Assembly (NCBI GenBank): GCA_016714005.1
Contig: JADJOA010000014.1
Coordinates: 124,001-188,000, forward strand
Source of the DNA: Bacteroidota bacterium
GTDB lineage: Bacteria > Bacteroidota > Bacteroidia > AKYH767-A > OLB10
Length of the DNA stretch: 64,000 nucleotides
Direction: 5' to 3'
A model generated the notes under the pieces. That model was not told where the DNA came from. It made no database searches and saw only the letters and a program-made list of their open reading frames with translations. Positions 50,119-60,062 of the stretch are shown here, piece after piece. Positions within the stretch are counted from its first letter, which is position 1. Every line of letters starts with the position of its first letter. Made by a program: the position numbers and the translations under genes.

Positions 50119-51257
50119 TTACTTCTGTTCGTTTTGTGCGCTAACCGCCTGCGGGTCCTGGTTTTCTATATGATCTTTCCTGTACTTATACCCCATTAAT
50201 GCAACAGCCATTGACTTAACCGGTTTGTTTGTTGCCATTAATCGGTAGTATGAAACTTTTCCGTCAATTGGTTCTTTATCAACAAAAGCATAAGCCTTCA
50301 GTTCCTCGCTATGTCCGGTTGCGCCCACACAGCCAATCTCCGTAAAGTTAATTGCATCTGTTGAGCGCTGCACACAAAATGAATCTATATTGGCTTCAGT
50401 GGCAGTAAACCAGGTAACCATTGCATAATTATCTTTTGCCTGTGCCTGAAATGATAATAATGTAACAGGCATTTCATTTACATGTGATGTGCCTTTAATC
50501 ACAATGTTATCTAAAATAACTTTTCCACTGCCCTCACCATTCATTCCCTCAGCAATAATTAAATTGTCGGATGATTTCCAGTACAAACTTTTTTCTTTGG
50601 CTCCCTGGTGGTTCCACACGGCAACACCATTTACAAAAATTTCTCCTTTACCGGTGTTTGGGTTATAAATAAAGCGGTAGTTTCTAAAATCATCATCCTG
50701 CGGCACTTCATAATTTACATTCTCGCTTATGGTTGATGTGTTTCCTTTTTCAAGATTAACACGGTATGCAATTGTTAATTTACCTTTTTCATTCCAAAAT
50801 TGAAATACTTGCCCCGGGTAAAAAAGTTTGCACTTTCTTCAATACGTTTAAAATCCAAAGACATATCAATACCATCGGTATTCAAACGTACATCAGCAGG
50901 TATAACAAGATTTATATCCGACTTATCGGTTCCGGCTGCAAGAGCAGTAGAGTTATCAACTCCATCTTCTCCAATTGTTGCAGTTGGGCTAACGCTAACT
51001 GCATCGGGTCCGGTGTTAGCTGTAAGTATGTCGGTGCCGTTAAAATCAAATGCACTTATAATTTCTCCGTTACCTACATCATAGCCTGCCATCATGTTTC
51101 TGTTGGCACTGGCCTTTGTTTCTGTAACGTTAGTTGTGTTTACAAATATGGTAAGATATGCCATCATACCTAAAATACTGGAGCCTGCTACAATAAGCAC
51201 CCCTTTATGCATTACCGACATTTTTTGCCGGGTTCGTAACTGTGGACGTTTTGCCAT
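50119..51257 (-). CDS. Membrane-anchored protein with LamG-like domain (frameshifted in this sequence)
   Basis: About 379 residues. A basic start (MAKRPQLRTRQKMSVMHKG) leads into one helix (VLIVAGSSILGMMAYLTIFV), so it is N-terminally anchored and extracytoplasmic. A beta-rich domain (NFFTRGKYFNFGMKK, FRNYRFIYNPNTGKGEIFVN, GVAVWNHQGA, IAEGMNGEGSGKVILDNIVIK) fits a concanavalin/LamG fold. A fibronectin-like end follows (MVTWFTATEANIDSFCVQRS). No T9SS tail is visible. One frame change near 50775 separates 50775-51257 and 50119-50706. It starts 20 bases after the stop of the giant T9SS gene upstream. Its N-terminus resembles that of the 97-residue protein which opens the operon. Confidence 0.65.
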
Positions 51258-51277
51258 TTTATTTTCTGATTGGTGGT

Positions 51278-54200
51278 TTAACTTTTATATAATTTTTTTG
51301 ATACTCTTGATTTGTTTCCTGTTATCACCAGCACATACGTTCCTACGGGTAAAGGATTTTTCTGACTAAATCGCCAAGTGTTGCGCCCTGTTTCTGCCTG
51401 CACTTTTTCTCTAAACACCTCCTGCCCGTTGCTGCTTATCAAACTCATTTGCATTTCTCCTTTTACACCCACATTGTATTCTACAGTAAATGTGCTGATG
51501 AATGGGTTAGGTGCTACATTTATAATTTCAAGCGATGCCGTTGCATGCAGTTGGTTACTTATTTGTCGTATTTCAGAGTATGTATACGAGCCCGATACCG
51601 CTTTTTTGTTTCACTCTGTAGTAAGAAATTCCCTCCAAAGGGTTAGTGTCGTTATAATCATAAGCCGATGAACCTGTTCCATCCACATCATCCAATTCAC
51701 TAAAGGTTAAACCATCTTCACTTCTCTCAATAGTATATACATCCCCAGCCTGTTCATTATTAAACGACCAGTCAAGTAAAACTTCTTTATTCTGAAGTGT
51801 AGCGTCAAATACATTAAATGCACTTTGCAGCGTGGTGTTTTGCTTTACAGCAATTGTCCAGTAGTTGCCAAGCGAAACATTTTTTACTTCAACTGTTGCT
51901 GTGTTAGAAACCGCTCCGGTTCCATTTGCCTGAATACTTTTATATACTCCACCATCCCATGTCAAAATCATAAGCTGACTGTTTTGCTTTGCAGGTTCTA
52001 AGGTGTTTTCAATTCCTAAATAAATAAGCGTTACATCAGCTTTAATACCTGTTCCTGATATATAATACCAGCGGTCAACGACATCGGTATTTGCAACATT
52101 ATTTCCATTGTATGTCAAAGAAGTTATGCCTGATGGAAAAGGTTTGTTATCTGGTGTTGTATGCCATGTGTTGAAAGAAACATCAGCATTGCCTGAAATA
52201 ATTTTGGTTTGAATAGGAATTTGTTTGTTGCTGCTGTATGCAAACGGAATTACATAAACTGTTCCCGCCTGTGCGTTTTTTATTTTTACTGATGAAGAAT
52301 TTTTTTCAGCTTTAATGTAACCGTTGTTTTTTGTGATGGCAGTTGCGGCATTAGATTCTACGATCAGATTATGTCCGTTAAGATTCAATTCTCCTTTTTC
52401 AAGGATTAATTGTTTGCGTACTGATATATCACTATTAAGTTGCACATAGTTTATATCAGCCACCCCCTGAAAGTTGATACGCAATACACCATACTTTTGG
52501 TTGATATTAGCAGATGTCGTTACAACCTGATTACTTGTACCATTATACTCAACCCAACTCCATTCATCTAAATTGAATGTCATTCCATTGCCTGAAGAAA
52601 CAGTGGCAGTGTTTTGTGAGTTATAAAATCCGTTTGTGTTTGCAGTAATAATTTTTCCCTGGGCATCAACTTTAAATCCTGTTTGAGCAAACTGAGCATT
52701 TGAAACTATTTGCGAAGTGCGCATATTCAAACTGCCATTGCTTTTAATGGTTAGCAATTCGTTTACTGAAGTGTGCGATGCCAACTGAAAATTTCCTGCT
52801 GTAACATCAACCACGCACCCGCTCAAAATAATTTGCTTTACCTGTTCTATAACTTGCGATGCCCCTGTGCGCGCATAATTCATTACACCTTGTGCTGCAT
52901 ATTGTATAATTCCAAAAACTGTTGATGAACCGTTGCCTGCCTTGGTAATTTTTCCGTTGCCCGCTACATTAAATTGGGTTCCTTTTACGGTAAGGACATG
53001 TGCAGCGCTTGTTGGGTTATCATCAAAATTGAAAATTCCGTTTAGTTGCGTAAAAATTCCTTCAATAACTAGGTTAATGATATCCGCGGTTGATGATGAA
53101 ACATTATTATGCAGGAAAAAAGTCCCTCCACTTTGTATAAAATTCTTTTTAAAGGTAACATCAGCTTTGCCAATGGCGCCTTTTACAGCAAGTGTTCCGC
53201 CCGAAATAATTACATCACCAGTAACGGTTGCCGTTAAATCTCCTGGCATTTTTGATAAGCAAACTGTGCCTGATGTAACATTAATTTTTCCGCCCACCTG
53301 CATGGTTGCTGCATGACTGCCGTAATTAAAGTTGGTAGTAATGCCGTTTATATTTAAATCACCGCTTATTACATTTACCTCTGTGCCCACACTTCCGCTT
53401 GAAGTAAATTCGGCAGTGGCAATTCCGCTTAATGTTAAATTTCCTTCTACAGTAAAATCCGATTTTGATTTGCTATAGTTTCCCCACAGGGTTGTTAAAC
53501 CATTTACACGAAATTTATCCTGTGCATTGTTGAGGTTAATGGTAGCATGACCGTTTACTTTAATTCTGTTTGTAAGTGCGCTTTGGTTGCATGCATAAAA
53601 CGCCATAATAACGCCACCTGTGTGGGTAAGTGTACCAAAGTTGAGCGATGCACTTCCGGCAGTTGTGCTTGAAAGATTAAACACGCCACGCAAATCACCT
53701 GCACTTTGCAAATAATTGCCGGTTACGTTTAATGCTGCATTGCCATTACCAATGTTTTGTACACCTGTGTTGTAAATTAATTCAACATTGCCGAGGTTAG
53801 TAAAATTTCCAGTTACATTCAGTGTAATATTTCCATTTCCATTATAAATTCCATTAATAGCTCCGCCTGTGTTGGTAATGTTACCGGTTATGACTTTAAA
53901 TGATGACGGATGATTGCCCACATGAAAATCAAGAAACGAATTCATGTTGCTCATTACAATATTGCCAATAGTAGTGTTGGTAATAACACCGGCTGTATCC
54001 AATATTACCCAGCCATTATCAATGGTAAGTGTGCCAATAATTTTATGTGATTCAAATTGGTTACGCTGGTTCCATGCAAACAATGTGTTTCCAACCTGCG
54101 TAGTAATAGTTACGTTACCAAAATTTCCTGTTACCACCTGGCCCAACGGAACGGTTGAATAGGAATACCATTTTTTTATAACCAAAGAACTCGTTGGTAA

Positions 54201-54644
54201 AAAATTTTCTGATGATTGTGTAAACAGCGTAGCACCTGCAATTGTATTATCAGCCGGATTCCAAATCATAGTTCCGCTTGCACCAATTTCAAAAATAGCT
54301 TGGGGCAATTGCTGGTAAATATTTCCTCCTGTTAAATCTGCTTTACCATGTACAATAAAACTTCCGTTAAGGGTTAATTTTTTTTGTGTACTCCAGTTTA
54401 AAAATGCCCCTTGTTGCACAGTAACTGATTTTACAGTTACATCGGCATTAATTAAAATGGTGTGACCTGCTGCAATAAATACTTCATCGGTAGTGACAGG
54501 CACACCGGCAGGGCTCCACGTAGTTGCAGCGTTCCATGCGCCTGAACCAACAGTAGTTTTTACGGCAGCCTTAACTGCAAACGTGATGGTAATACATAGC
54601 AGAAACAGTATGAGTAAAATTTTCCTTTCTATGGTTGACAGCAT
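51278..54644 (-). CDS. Giant T9SS type A beta-helix surface protein (frameshifted at its end)
   Basis: About 1,122 residues. A signal peptide (LLILFLLCITITFAVKA) leads into GSGAWNAATTWSPAGVPVTTDEVFI, the W-W-P-D motif of this group. A long array of parallel-beta-like repeats with NVTGNFTNLGNVELIYNTG-type units spans ~residues 60-800. A fibronectin-like segment (VLLDWSFNNEQAGDVYTIERS) and the sorting domain (NVAPNPFISTFTVEYNVG, VGTYVLVITGNKSRVSKKLYKS) close it. One missing A near 51603 ends the first frame at 51573; read through, it stops at 51278. Its start codon shares one base with the stop of the small upstream gene (TAATG), so the two are coupled. Confidence 0.83.
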
Positions 54645-54937
54645 TATTGTACAGTGTTTATTTCTTTTACTTGTTTAACTCGTTGTCCATTAAGTCTTGC
54701 TTCGGGTGGCGCTACTAAAAGTTTGGGTTGCGCAAAATCAGCTTCAATTAATAAGGCATCGGGCTGCACAAAACTTTTTGCTTTGCTCTCTTCGGTTTGC
54801 GAAAGGTTGATGTAAACAAAAATTCCGGCAACCAATCCAAATATGGATGCGCTACCGGCAATAATCATTTTTGTAGTAACCTTTAGTTTTTGTTTTTGCG
54901 ATTGAGAAATATGCAACCGCCTTTGTTTCTTAGCCAT
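54644..54937 (-). CDS. Small membrane-anchored protein opening the surface-protein operon
   Basis: 97 residues. A basic tail (MAKKQRRLHISQSQKQKLKVT) is followed by one helix (MIIAGSASIFGLVAGIFVYI) and ~50 extracytoplasmic residues with LLIEADFAQPKLLVAPPEARL. No family was recognised. The N-terminal layout, MAK-K/R-x-basic-helix with AGSxSI/SSI, is like that of the third gene of the operon (50119-51257), suggesting common origin. Its stop overlaps the ATG of the giant surface protein. It may be a chaperone, anchor or partner of that protein; this is inference. Confidence 0.6.
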   Translation of the reverse strand: MAKKQRRLHISQSQKQKLKVTTKMIIAGSASIFGLVAGIFVYINLSQTEESKAKSFVQPDALLIEADFAQPKLLVAPPEARLNGQRVKQVKEINTVQ

Positions 54938-55006
54938 GTATAGACAGAACTTTACATTCCTTTATATGTGATTTTTTAGAAATGGTTACACTTGGTTTAG
55001 TTAAAC

Positions 55007-55031
55007 AAAAAAGTCCGCTTACGGGCGGACT
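55007..55031 (-). terminator. Terminator of the sigma-54 regulator transcript
   Basis: On the minus strand AGTCCGC, a 6-base loop, GCGGACT, then a run of T residues. It lies 29 bases past the stop at 55060 and separates the regulator from the surface-protein operon. Confidence 0.8.
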
Positions 55032-55059
55032 GTTCTGTATAAACCATTTTAAAGATATT

Positions 55060-56229
55060 TTAAGATTGTACAAACATTAAATCGTCCACTTCAATACTTC
55101 CGTTTTCGGCAAGTATAGCGGCACGTTCTATTACAGCTTTTAATTCACGGATGTTACCTGGCCATGCGTAGCCCAACATAAACTTACTTGCATCCTTTGA
55201 AATAGTAATAGAGTTCATTTTGTTGTTTTTGCAAAACTCTTCCAAAAAGTTTTTTGCAATAAGCAACGAATCATCACCTCTTTCGCACAATGGCGGAAGG
55301 TGAATTAAAAAACCTTGTATGCGGTAAAACAAATCTTCTCTAAAGCGACCTTCTTTTACTTCAATAGCTAAATTTCTGTTAGTAGCAGCTACCATTCTAA
55401 AGTCAAGTTTAATGGTTTTGTTGCTGCCAATGCGCTGCACTTCCTTTTCTTGTAACACACGCAATAATTTAGCTTGTAATGAAAGCGGCATTTCACCAAT
55501 CTCGTCTAAGAAAATAGTTCCTTCATGCGCCTCTTCAAATTTTCCTATGCGTCTTTCACGCGCATCGGTAAATGCGCCTTTCTCATGCCCAAACAATTCA
55601 CTTTCTATCAACTCTTCAGGTATGGCACTCATATTTACCGTTACAAAATTTTTGCGCGAGCGAGGAGAATTATAGTGCAATGCTTTTGCAACCAATTCTT
55701 TTCCTGTTCCGCTTTGCCCCGTAACAAGCACCATCATATTACTCTTTTCCACTTTTTGTATCAGTTTAAGTACGCGCAACACCGCATTGCTTGTTCCAAG
55801 AATATTTGAGTATCGGTGCCTGTCTATAATCTGGTCTTTGAGCATATCATTCTCTCTGCGCAAAACCACATTCATGGTTAAATTCTTAACTGCATTTTCA
55901 ATGTTTACAAACAGGTTATCATTTTTAATGATGTAATCTGTTGCTCCGTTTTTGTAGCTGTCAACAACCACTTCAAGACTGTCTTGCCCAGAAACAAGCA
56001 CACACATAATTGCGGAATTGTAATCTTTTATTTTACGCATTAGACCCAAGCCATTCATGCCGGGCAAGTGGTAATCTATGGTTACAATATCAGGATTTTG
56101 ATGAATGCTGTTTAGGCAATCTTCTGCTGATTCAAAATGAAACAGTTCGTGATCCTGATTTTTTGTGAGCGCTTGTTTGATAAGAGATGCAACCATTGCA
56201 TCATCTTCAACTATAAAAATTTTTGCCAT
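55060..56229 (-). CDS. Sigma-54-activating response regulator without a DNA-binding domain
   Basis: 389 residues. A receiver domain (~1-120) has phospho-acceptor Asp52 (VTIDYHLPG). An AAA+ sigma-54 interaction domain follows (~140-385): Walker A GQSGTGKE (171-178), the sigma-54 contact loop GAFTDA (218-223), Walker B GTIFLDEIG (237-245) and FREDLFYRI (~297-304). The protein stops just after the ATPase domain (VDDLMFVQS). The Fis-type HTH of NtrC proteins, another ~60 residues, is missing. It would have to act from solution or through a partner on RpoN holoenzyme, whose gene is at 529-2059. The frame is intact. It is the last gene of a phosphorelay cluster. Confidence 0.92.
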   Translation of the reverse strand: MAKIFIVEDDAMVASLIKQALTKNQDHELFHFESAEDCLNSIHQNPDIVTIDYHLPGMNGLGLMRKIKDYNSAIMCVLVSGQDSLEVVVDSYKNGATDYIIKNDNLFVNIENAVKNLTMNVVLRRENDMLKDQIIDRHRYSNILGTSNAVLRVLKLIQKVEKSNMMVLVTGQSGTGKELVAKALHYNSPRSRKNFVTVNMSAIPEELIESELFGHEKGAFTDARERRIGKFEEAHEGTIFLDEIGEMPLSLQAKLLRVLQEKEVQRIGSNKTIKLDFRMVAATNRNLAIEVKEGRFREDLFYRIQGFLIHLPPLCERGDDSLLIAKNFLEEFCKNNKMNSITISKDASKFMLGYAWPGNIRELKAVIERAAILAENGSIEVDDLMFVQS

Positions 56230-56275
56230 TGTTTATGTGGTTGTTTATTGTATTTCTTTTGACTTACTTTTTTTC

Positions 56276-58638
56276 TTAAGCACTTTTTACTACTACAGCT
56301 TTCAACTCTTCTTCCAACTCTAAGAATGCGATTTGGCAAGCATCACTTATTTTAGAAATCATTTCAGGGACTTCATCCAAGTGAATTTGTTGTTTTGCAT
56401 TTTGCTCCAATTTCTGCACTATCTCATACGTTTGTTTTAAACCGATATAGTTCATAGAAGGTTTCATTTTATGAGCAACCTGACGTATTTTTTCCCAATC
56501 TTTTACTTTAAGCGCATTGCTCAAATCATTTAACGAATCGGGTGTGTTTTTTAAAAACAACTGAATAAACTCAATAAAGAAAGAATTGGTGCTGTCTGAC
56601 ATTTGTCTTAAAAATTCCAGATTTGTCAAACGCTGTGCAGGCCTTTCAACAGTAGCAGCCGGTTTGGTTTCTTCCTCAGCCTTTGTTTGTTCAACTTCAT
56701 TTTGAAGGTTTGGAAATGCAAGCTCTACAATTTTATTTTTTACATCAATAGGGTCAAATGGTTTGGAGATATAATCATTCATTCCCAACTTTAAACATTT
56801 GTCTTTCTCGGTTGGTGTTGCATGTGCAGTCATTGCTAAAATTGGGATACTCTTTTTGTTTTCAGGAAAAGTACTACGGATTTTTTCTGTTGCTTCATAT
56901 CCATTCATTTCTGGCATCTCTATATCCATCAGCACCACATCATATTCATTAGCCATAATTTTTTCGCATGCAATAACTCCGTTTTCGGCAATGTCATGCT
57001 CAAATCCCCAATCGTTAATGTGTTTATTTACGATTAAACGATTGATGTCGTTATCCTCCACAACCAATAGTTTAACTTTCTTTTTAAGATTGGTGTGCTT
57101 GTCAATTGTAGTGCTTGCAGCCTCTTCAACTTCCCCCGGTTCAGGATGATTGAATGGCATATTGAAAGTAAATGTGGTGCCAACATTAAGCGTGCTCTCC
57201 ACACTTATTATTCCATTTTGAAGTTCAACTAATTTTTTAGCAATACTTAAGCCCAATCCTGTACCACCATATTTGCGTGTTGTGTCGGCACCAACCTGCG
57301 AAAAGGAATCAAAAATTTTGGAAGCTTATTTTGAGGAATTCCTATACCGGTATCAATAACCTTAAAGGAAATTACTGAGCAATCATTGTTGCTGTCTACA
57401 GTTTTTAGCTGAAGTGTTACGCTCCCTTTTTCAGTAAATTTAATGGCATTACCAACAATATTGTTTATTATTTGGCTTAAACGTACAGGGTCGCCTTTAA
57501 ATAAATCGGGTAGTGATTTATCGTAATCCAATAAAACAGAAATATTTTTTTCGGCAGCCCGTGCTTTAAATAATTCTAAAACTGTAGTGAGCAGTTCACG
57601 CATATTAAAGCAAATATTTTCAAAAGTCATTTTTTCTGAATCCATTTTGCTTATGTCAAGAATATCATTGATAATTACCAGAAGATTATCTGCCGATTTT
57701 TTAATGGCATTCAAATAATTGTTTTGCTCTTTGTTTAATTCTGTTCGGCTAACAATTTTTGAAAGAGAAATAATGCCATGTATGGGTGTGCGGATTTCAT
57801 GGCTCATGCTTGCCAGAAAGTTTTCCTTTATCTTTTGTGTTTCTGCAGCAAGTATTACCTGATTTTTTAATTCTTTCTCATGTTCCTTGTGCCCTGTAAC
57901 ATCAGTCACAATTCCCATTGCTCCTGCAAAGCCACCACCTGCACGTTTAACCGGAATATAGTGGACCTCAAAGTGCCTGTTATTAAACTCGCAGTATTGC
58001 GTAAACTCTTTACCGAGCAAAGCATTTTTTAAATCCTGAAGTTTAACGGGCAGCTTGGAATAAATTTCAAAAACTGATTTACCCAGCACATCCCCTTCGG
58101 TTAATCCCAATTGATCCATTGCCATGCCTTTGAATAAAGTAAACATGCCACCTTCGTCAATGGAAAAAAGCAGGATTGGCGACTTGGCGATTACAGCATT
58201 TAATTTCTGTTCGGTCTCAATTAAAGCACGTTCAATTTTAGTGGTGTTGCTGTTGTTGGATTTTAATTGAGTCGCAAAACGGATACTCTTACCTACCGTT
58301 TCGGCATTAATTAATGATTTGGAAATATAATCGCAGGCACCTGCTTTCATTACTTCAACAGCCAGCCTTTCATCACCTTGCGAGGTAATAACAATTATAG
58401 GAGCTGTGCCTCCTTTATTTATATACTCATTGATAAACTTTAATCCATTATCACCGTGCAGGTTGTAGTCAACAAATATGCAATCAAACTCTGTTGACAA
58501 TGCTTCAGTAATGCCATCATCGTAAGAGTTATGCAAAACTATTTCGGCATTAAATCCGGATAATTTAATAGCCCGTTTTATGGCTAATAAATCAACCTGG
58601 TCGTCATCAATAATAAGTGCGGTAATTTTTTGTTCCAT
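56276..58638 (-). CDS. Hybrid sensor histidine kinase REC-PAS-HisKA-HATPase-REC-Hpt (frameshifted)
   Basis: About 787 residues with no membrane segment, so cytosolic. Order: receiver with Asp57 (CIFVDYNLHG); PAS (~145-255); HisKA with phospho-acceptor His280 (SMSHEIRTPIHG); HATPase (INNIVGNAIKFTEKG, DTGIGI, GGTGLGLSI); second receiver (VVLMDIEMPEMNG); C-terminal Hpt (VAHKMKPSMNYIG). Such a chain can relay phosphate from His to Asp to His and on to a separate receiver. One frame change near 57300 separates 57247-58671 from 56276-57256. The start ATG 58638 is 5 bases after the stop of the single-receiver gene. The natural output is the sigma-54 regulator 46 bases downstream. Confidence 0.9.
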
Positions 58639-58643
58639 ATTTT

Positions 58644-59073
58644 TTATTCGGGTAATTCGCACAGTTTCCAATAATTGTTTAAGATGGAAACCGAGCTGGT
58701 GAATTTTTCAAAAGAGAGTGGTTTAAGTATATATCCTGCCACGTTTAACTTGTAAGCTTCCCACCTGTCGTTTTCATCGCTTGAAGTAGTCATAATAAAA
58801 ACGTGCAGACTTTTTAGTTCTGCGTCATTTCTAATTTCTTTTAGAAATTCAATGCCGTTCATTTGCGGCATGTTTATATCCAGCAGAATTATTTTGGGGA
58901 TTGGATTTAATTTTTTTTCTCCGCGTAACATTTCAAGTGCTTCTACACCATTGTGAGCTATATGGAGCGGGTTTACAATATTGTTTTTTTTGAATGCGCG
59001 TTGTATGTTCATAATATCAACCCTGGTCGTCTTCTACCAATAAAATGCTTACCAATTTTTCGGGTATTGCCAT
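58644..59073 (-). CDS. Single-domain response regulator (frameshifted near its start)
   Basis: About 143 residues from ATG 59073: MAIPEKLVSILLVEDDQG carries the acidic pocket of a receiver. A missing base near 59022 interrupts it, and the main frame resumes at MNIQRAFKKNNI. Phospho-acceptor in KIILLDINMPQMNG; conserved Thr/Ser in VFIMTTSSDENDR and Lys in GYILKP. No output domain follows, as in Rcp1-like receivers that take phosphate from a kinase. It is the first gene of a three-gene phosphorelay with the hybrid kinase and the sigma-54 regulator. Confidence 0.87.
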
Positions 59074-59148
59074 AGCCTGTGTTTTAATACATGCTTTTAT
59101 ACTCCGATAAGTTGCGCAGGTTGCTTTGCAAATGGAGTTCCAGTAAAT

Positions 59149-59182
59149 CAAAAAAAAATGCACCTGTAAGATTCAGGTGCAT
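59149..59182 (-). terminator. Terminator of the LOG-family gene
   Basis: On the minus strand ATGCACCTG, a 7-base loop, CAGGTGCAT, then nine T residues. It lies 33 bases past the stop at 59215. Confidence 0.85.
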
Positions 59183-59214
59183 TATGCATAAAATTGAAGT
59201 AAAAACTTTGCGTC

Positions 59215-59922
59215 TTAAAAGTTGGGTTTAAGCAGGTATTTAGAATAGAATTGATTGATATGCTCAGTCACTTCCTGAGCCGAATCAACCAATTTAAAAA
59301 ATGTAAGATCTTCGGGATTTATGTTTTTTTCTTCAATCATGGTTTTGCTGATCCAATCATATAAGCCTTGCCAGTATTTTCTGCCTACAAGCACAATGGG
59401 AAACTTTCCAATTTTTCCGGTTTGTATTAAGGTTAAGGCTTCAAATAATTCATCCATTGTACCAAAACCACCGGGCAGCACTACAAATCCCTGTGCATAT
59501 TTGATAAACATAACCTTACGCACAAAAAAATAATCAAACGTTATTATTTTATCGTAATCAATGTATGGATTTGAAAATTGTTCGAAAGGAAGTTTAATAT
59601 TTAACCCGGCTGATTTACCACCTGCGCGTTGCGCGCCTTTGTTACCGGCTTCCATAATACCAGGGCCTCCTCCGGTAATAATTCCATAACCACACTTTGT
59701 AAGTTGGTATGCAATTTCTTCTGCACGCACGTAGTATTCGTTATCTGGTTTGGTGCGGGCAGAACCGAAAATAGAAACGCAGGGACCTATCTTGCTCATT
59801 TTTTCAAAGCCCTCCACAAACTCACTCATTATTTTAAATATCTGCCAGGTATCCTCTGATTTTATTTCCTGCCAGTCTTTTTCCGTAAACGCTTCACGGA
59901 TTTTTGCTTCTTCTTGTGTCAT
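59215..59922 (-). CDS. LOG-family (TIGR00730) Rossmann-fold protein
   Basis: 235 residues from Met 59922. The family signatures are GPCVSIFGSARTKPDN near the start, GYGIITGGGPGIMEAGNKGA and LPGGFGTMDELFEAL. LOG proteins act on nucleoside 5'-monophosphates, releasing the base; characterised members are cytokinin-activating phosphoribohydrolases. The true substrate in Bacteroidota is not established. The frame is intact and a strong terminator follows. The open frame reaches 59985, but the stretch before Met 59922 has no family match. Confidence 0.9.
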   Translation of the reverse strand: MTQEEAKIREAFTEKDWQEIKSEDTWQIFKIMSEFVEGFEKMSKIGPCVSIFGSARTKPDNEYYVRAEEIAYQLTKCGYGIITGGGPGIMEAGNKGAQRAGGKSAGLNIKLPFEQFSNPYIDYDKIITFDYFFVRKVMFIKYAQGFVVLPGGFGTMDELFEALTLIQTGKIGKFPIVLVGRKYWQGLYDWISKTMIEEKNINPEDLTFFKLVDSAQEVTEHINQFYSKYLLKPNF

Positions 59923-60062
59923 GTAATTATTAGTCTTTAGTTCAGAGTAATTGTTGGTGAAAATTAAACGAACTGTATATTGCAAATTTGTCTTACGAAA
60001 TGAAATAAAAAAAGTTTGTTAAACATAAACATACACTCCTTTAAATTAATTTGCCATCATTT

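Noticed and set aside
54938..55059. Sigma-54 promoter upstream of the surface-protein operon
   Set aside because: I looked for GG-N10-GC on the minus strand between the terminator and the start at 54937 and saw no convincing match.
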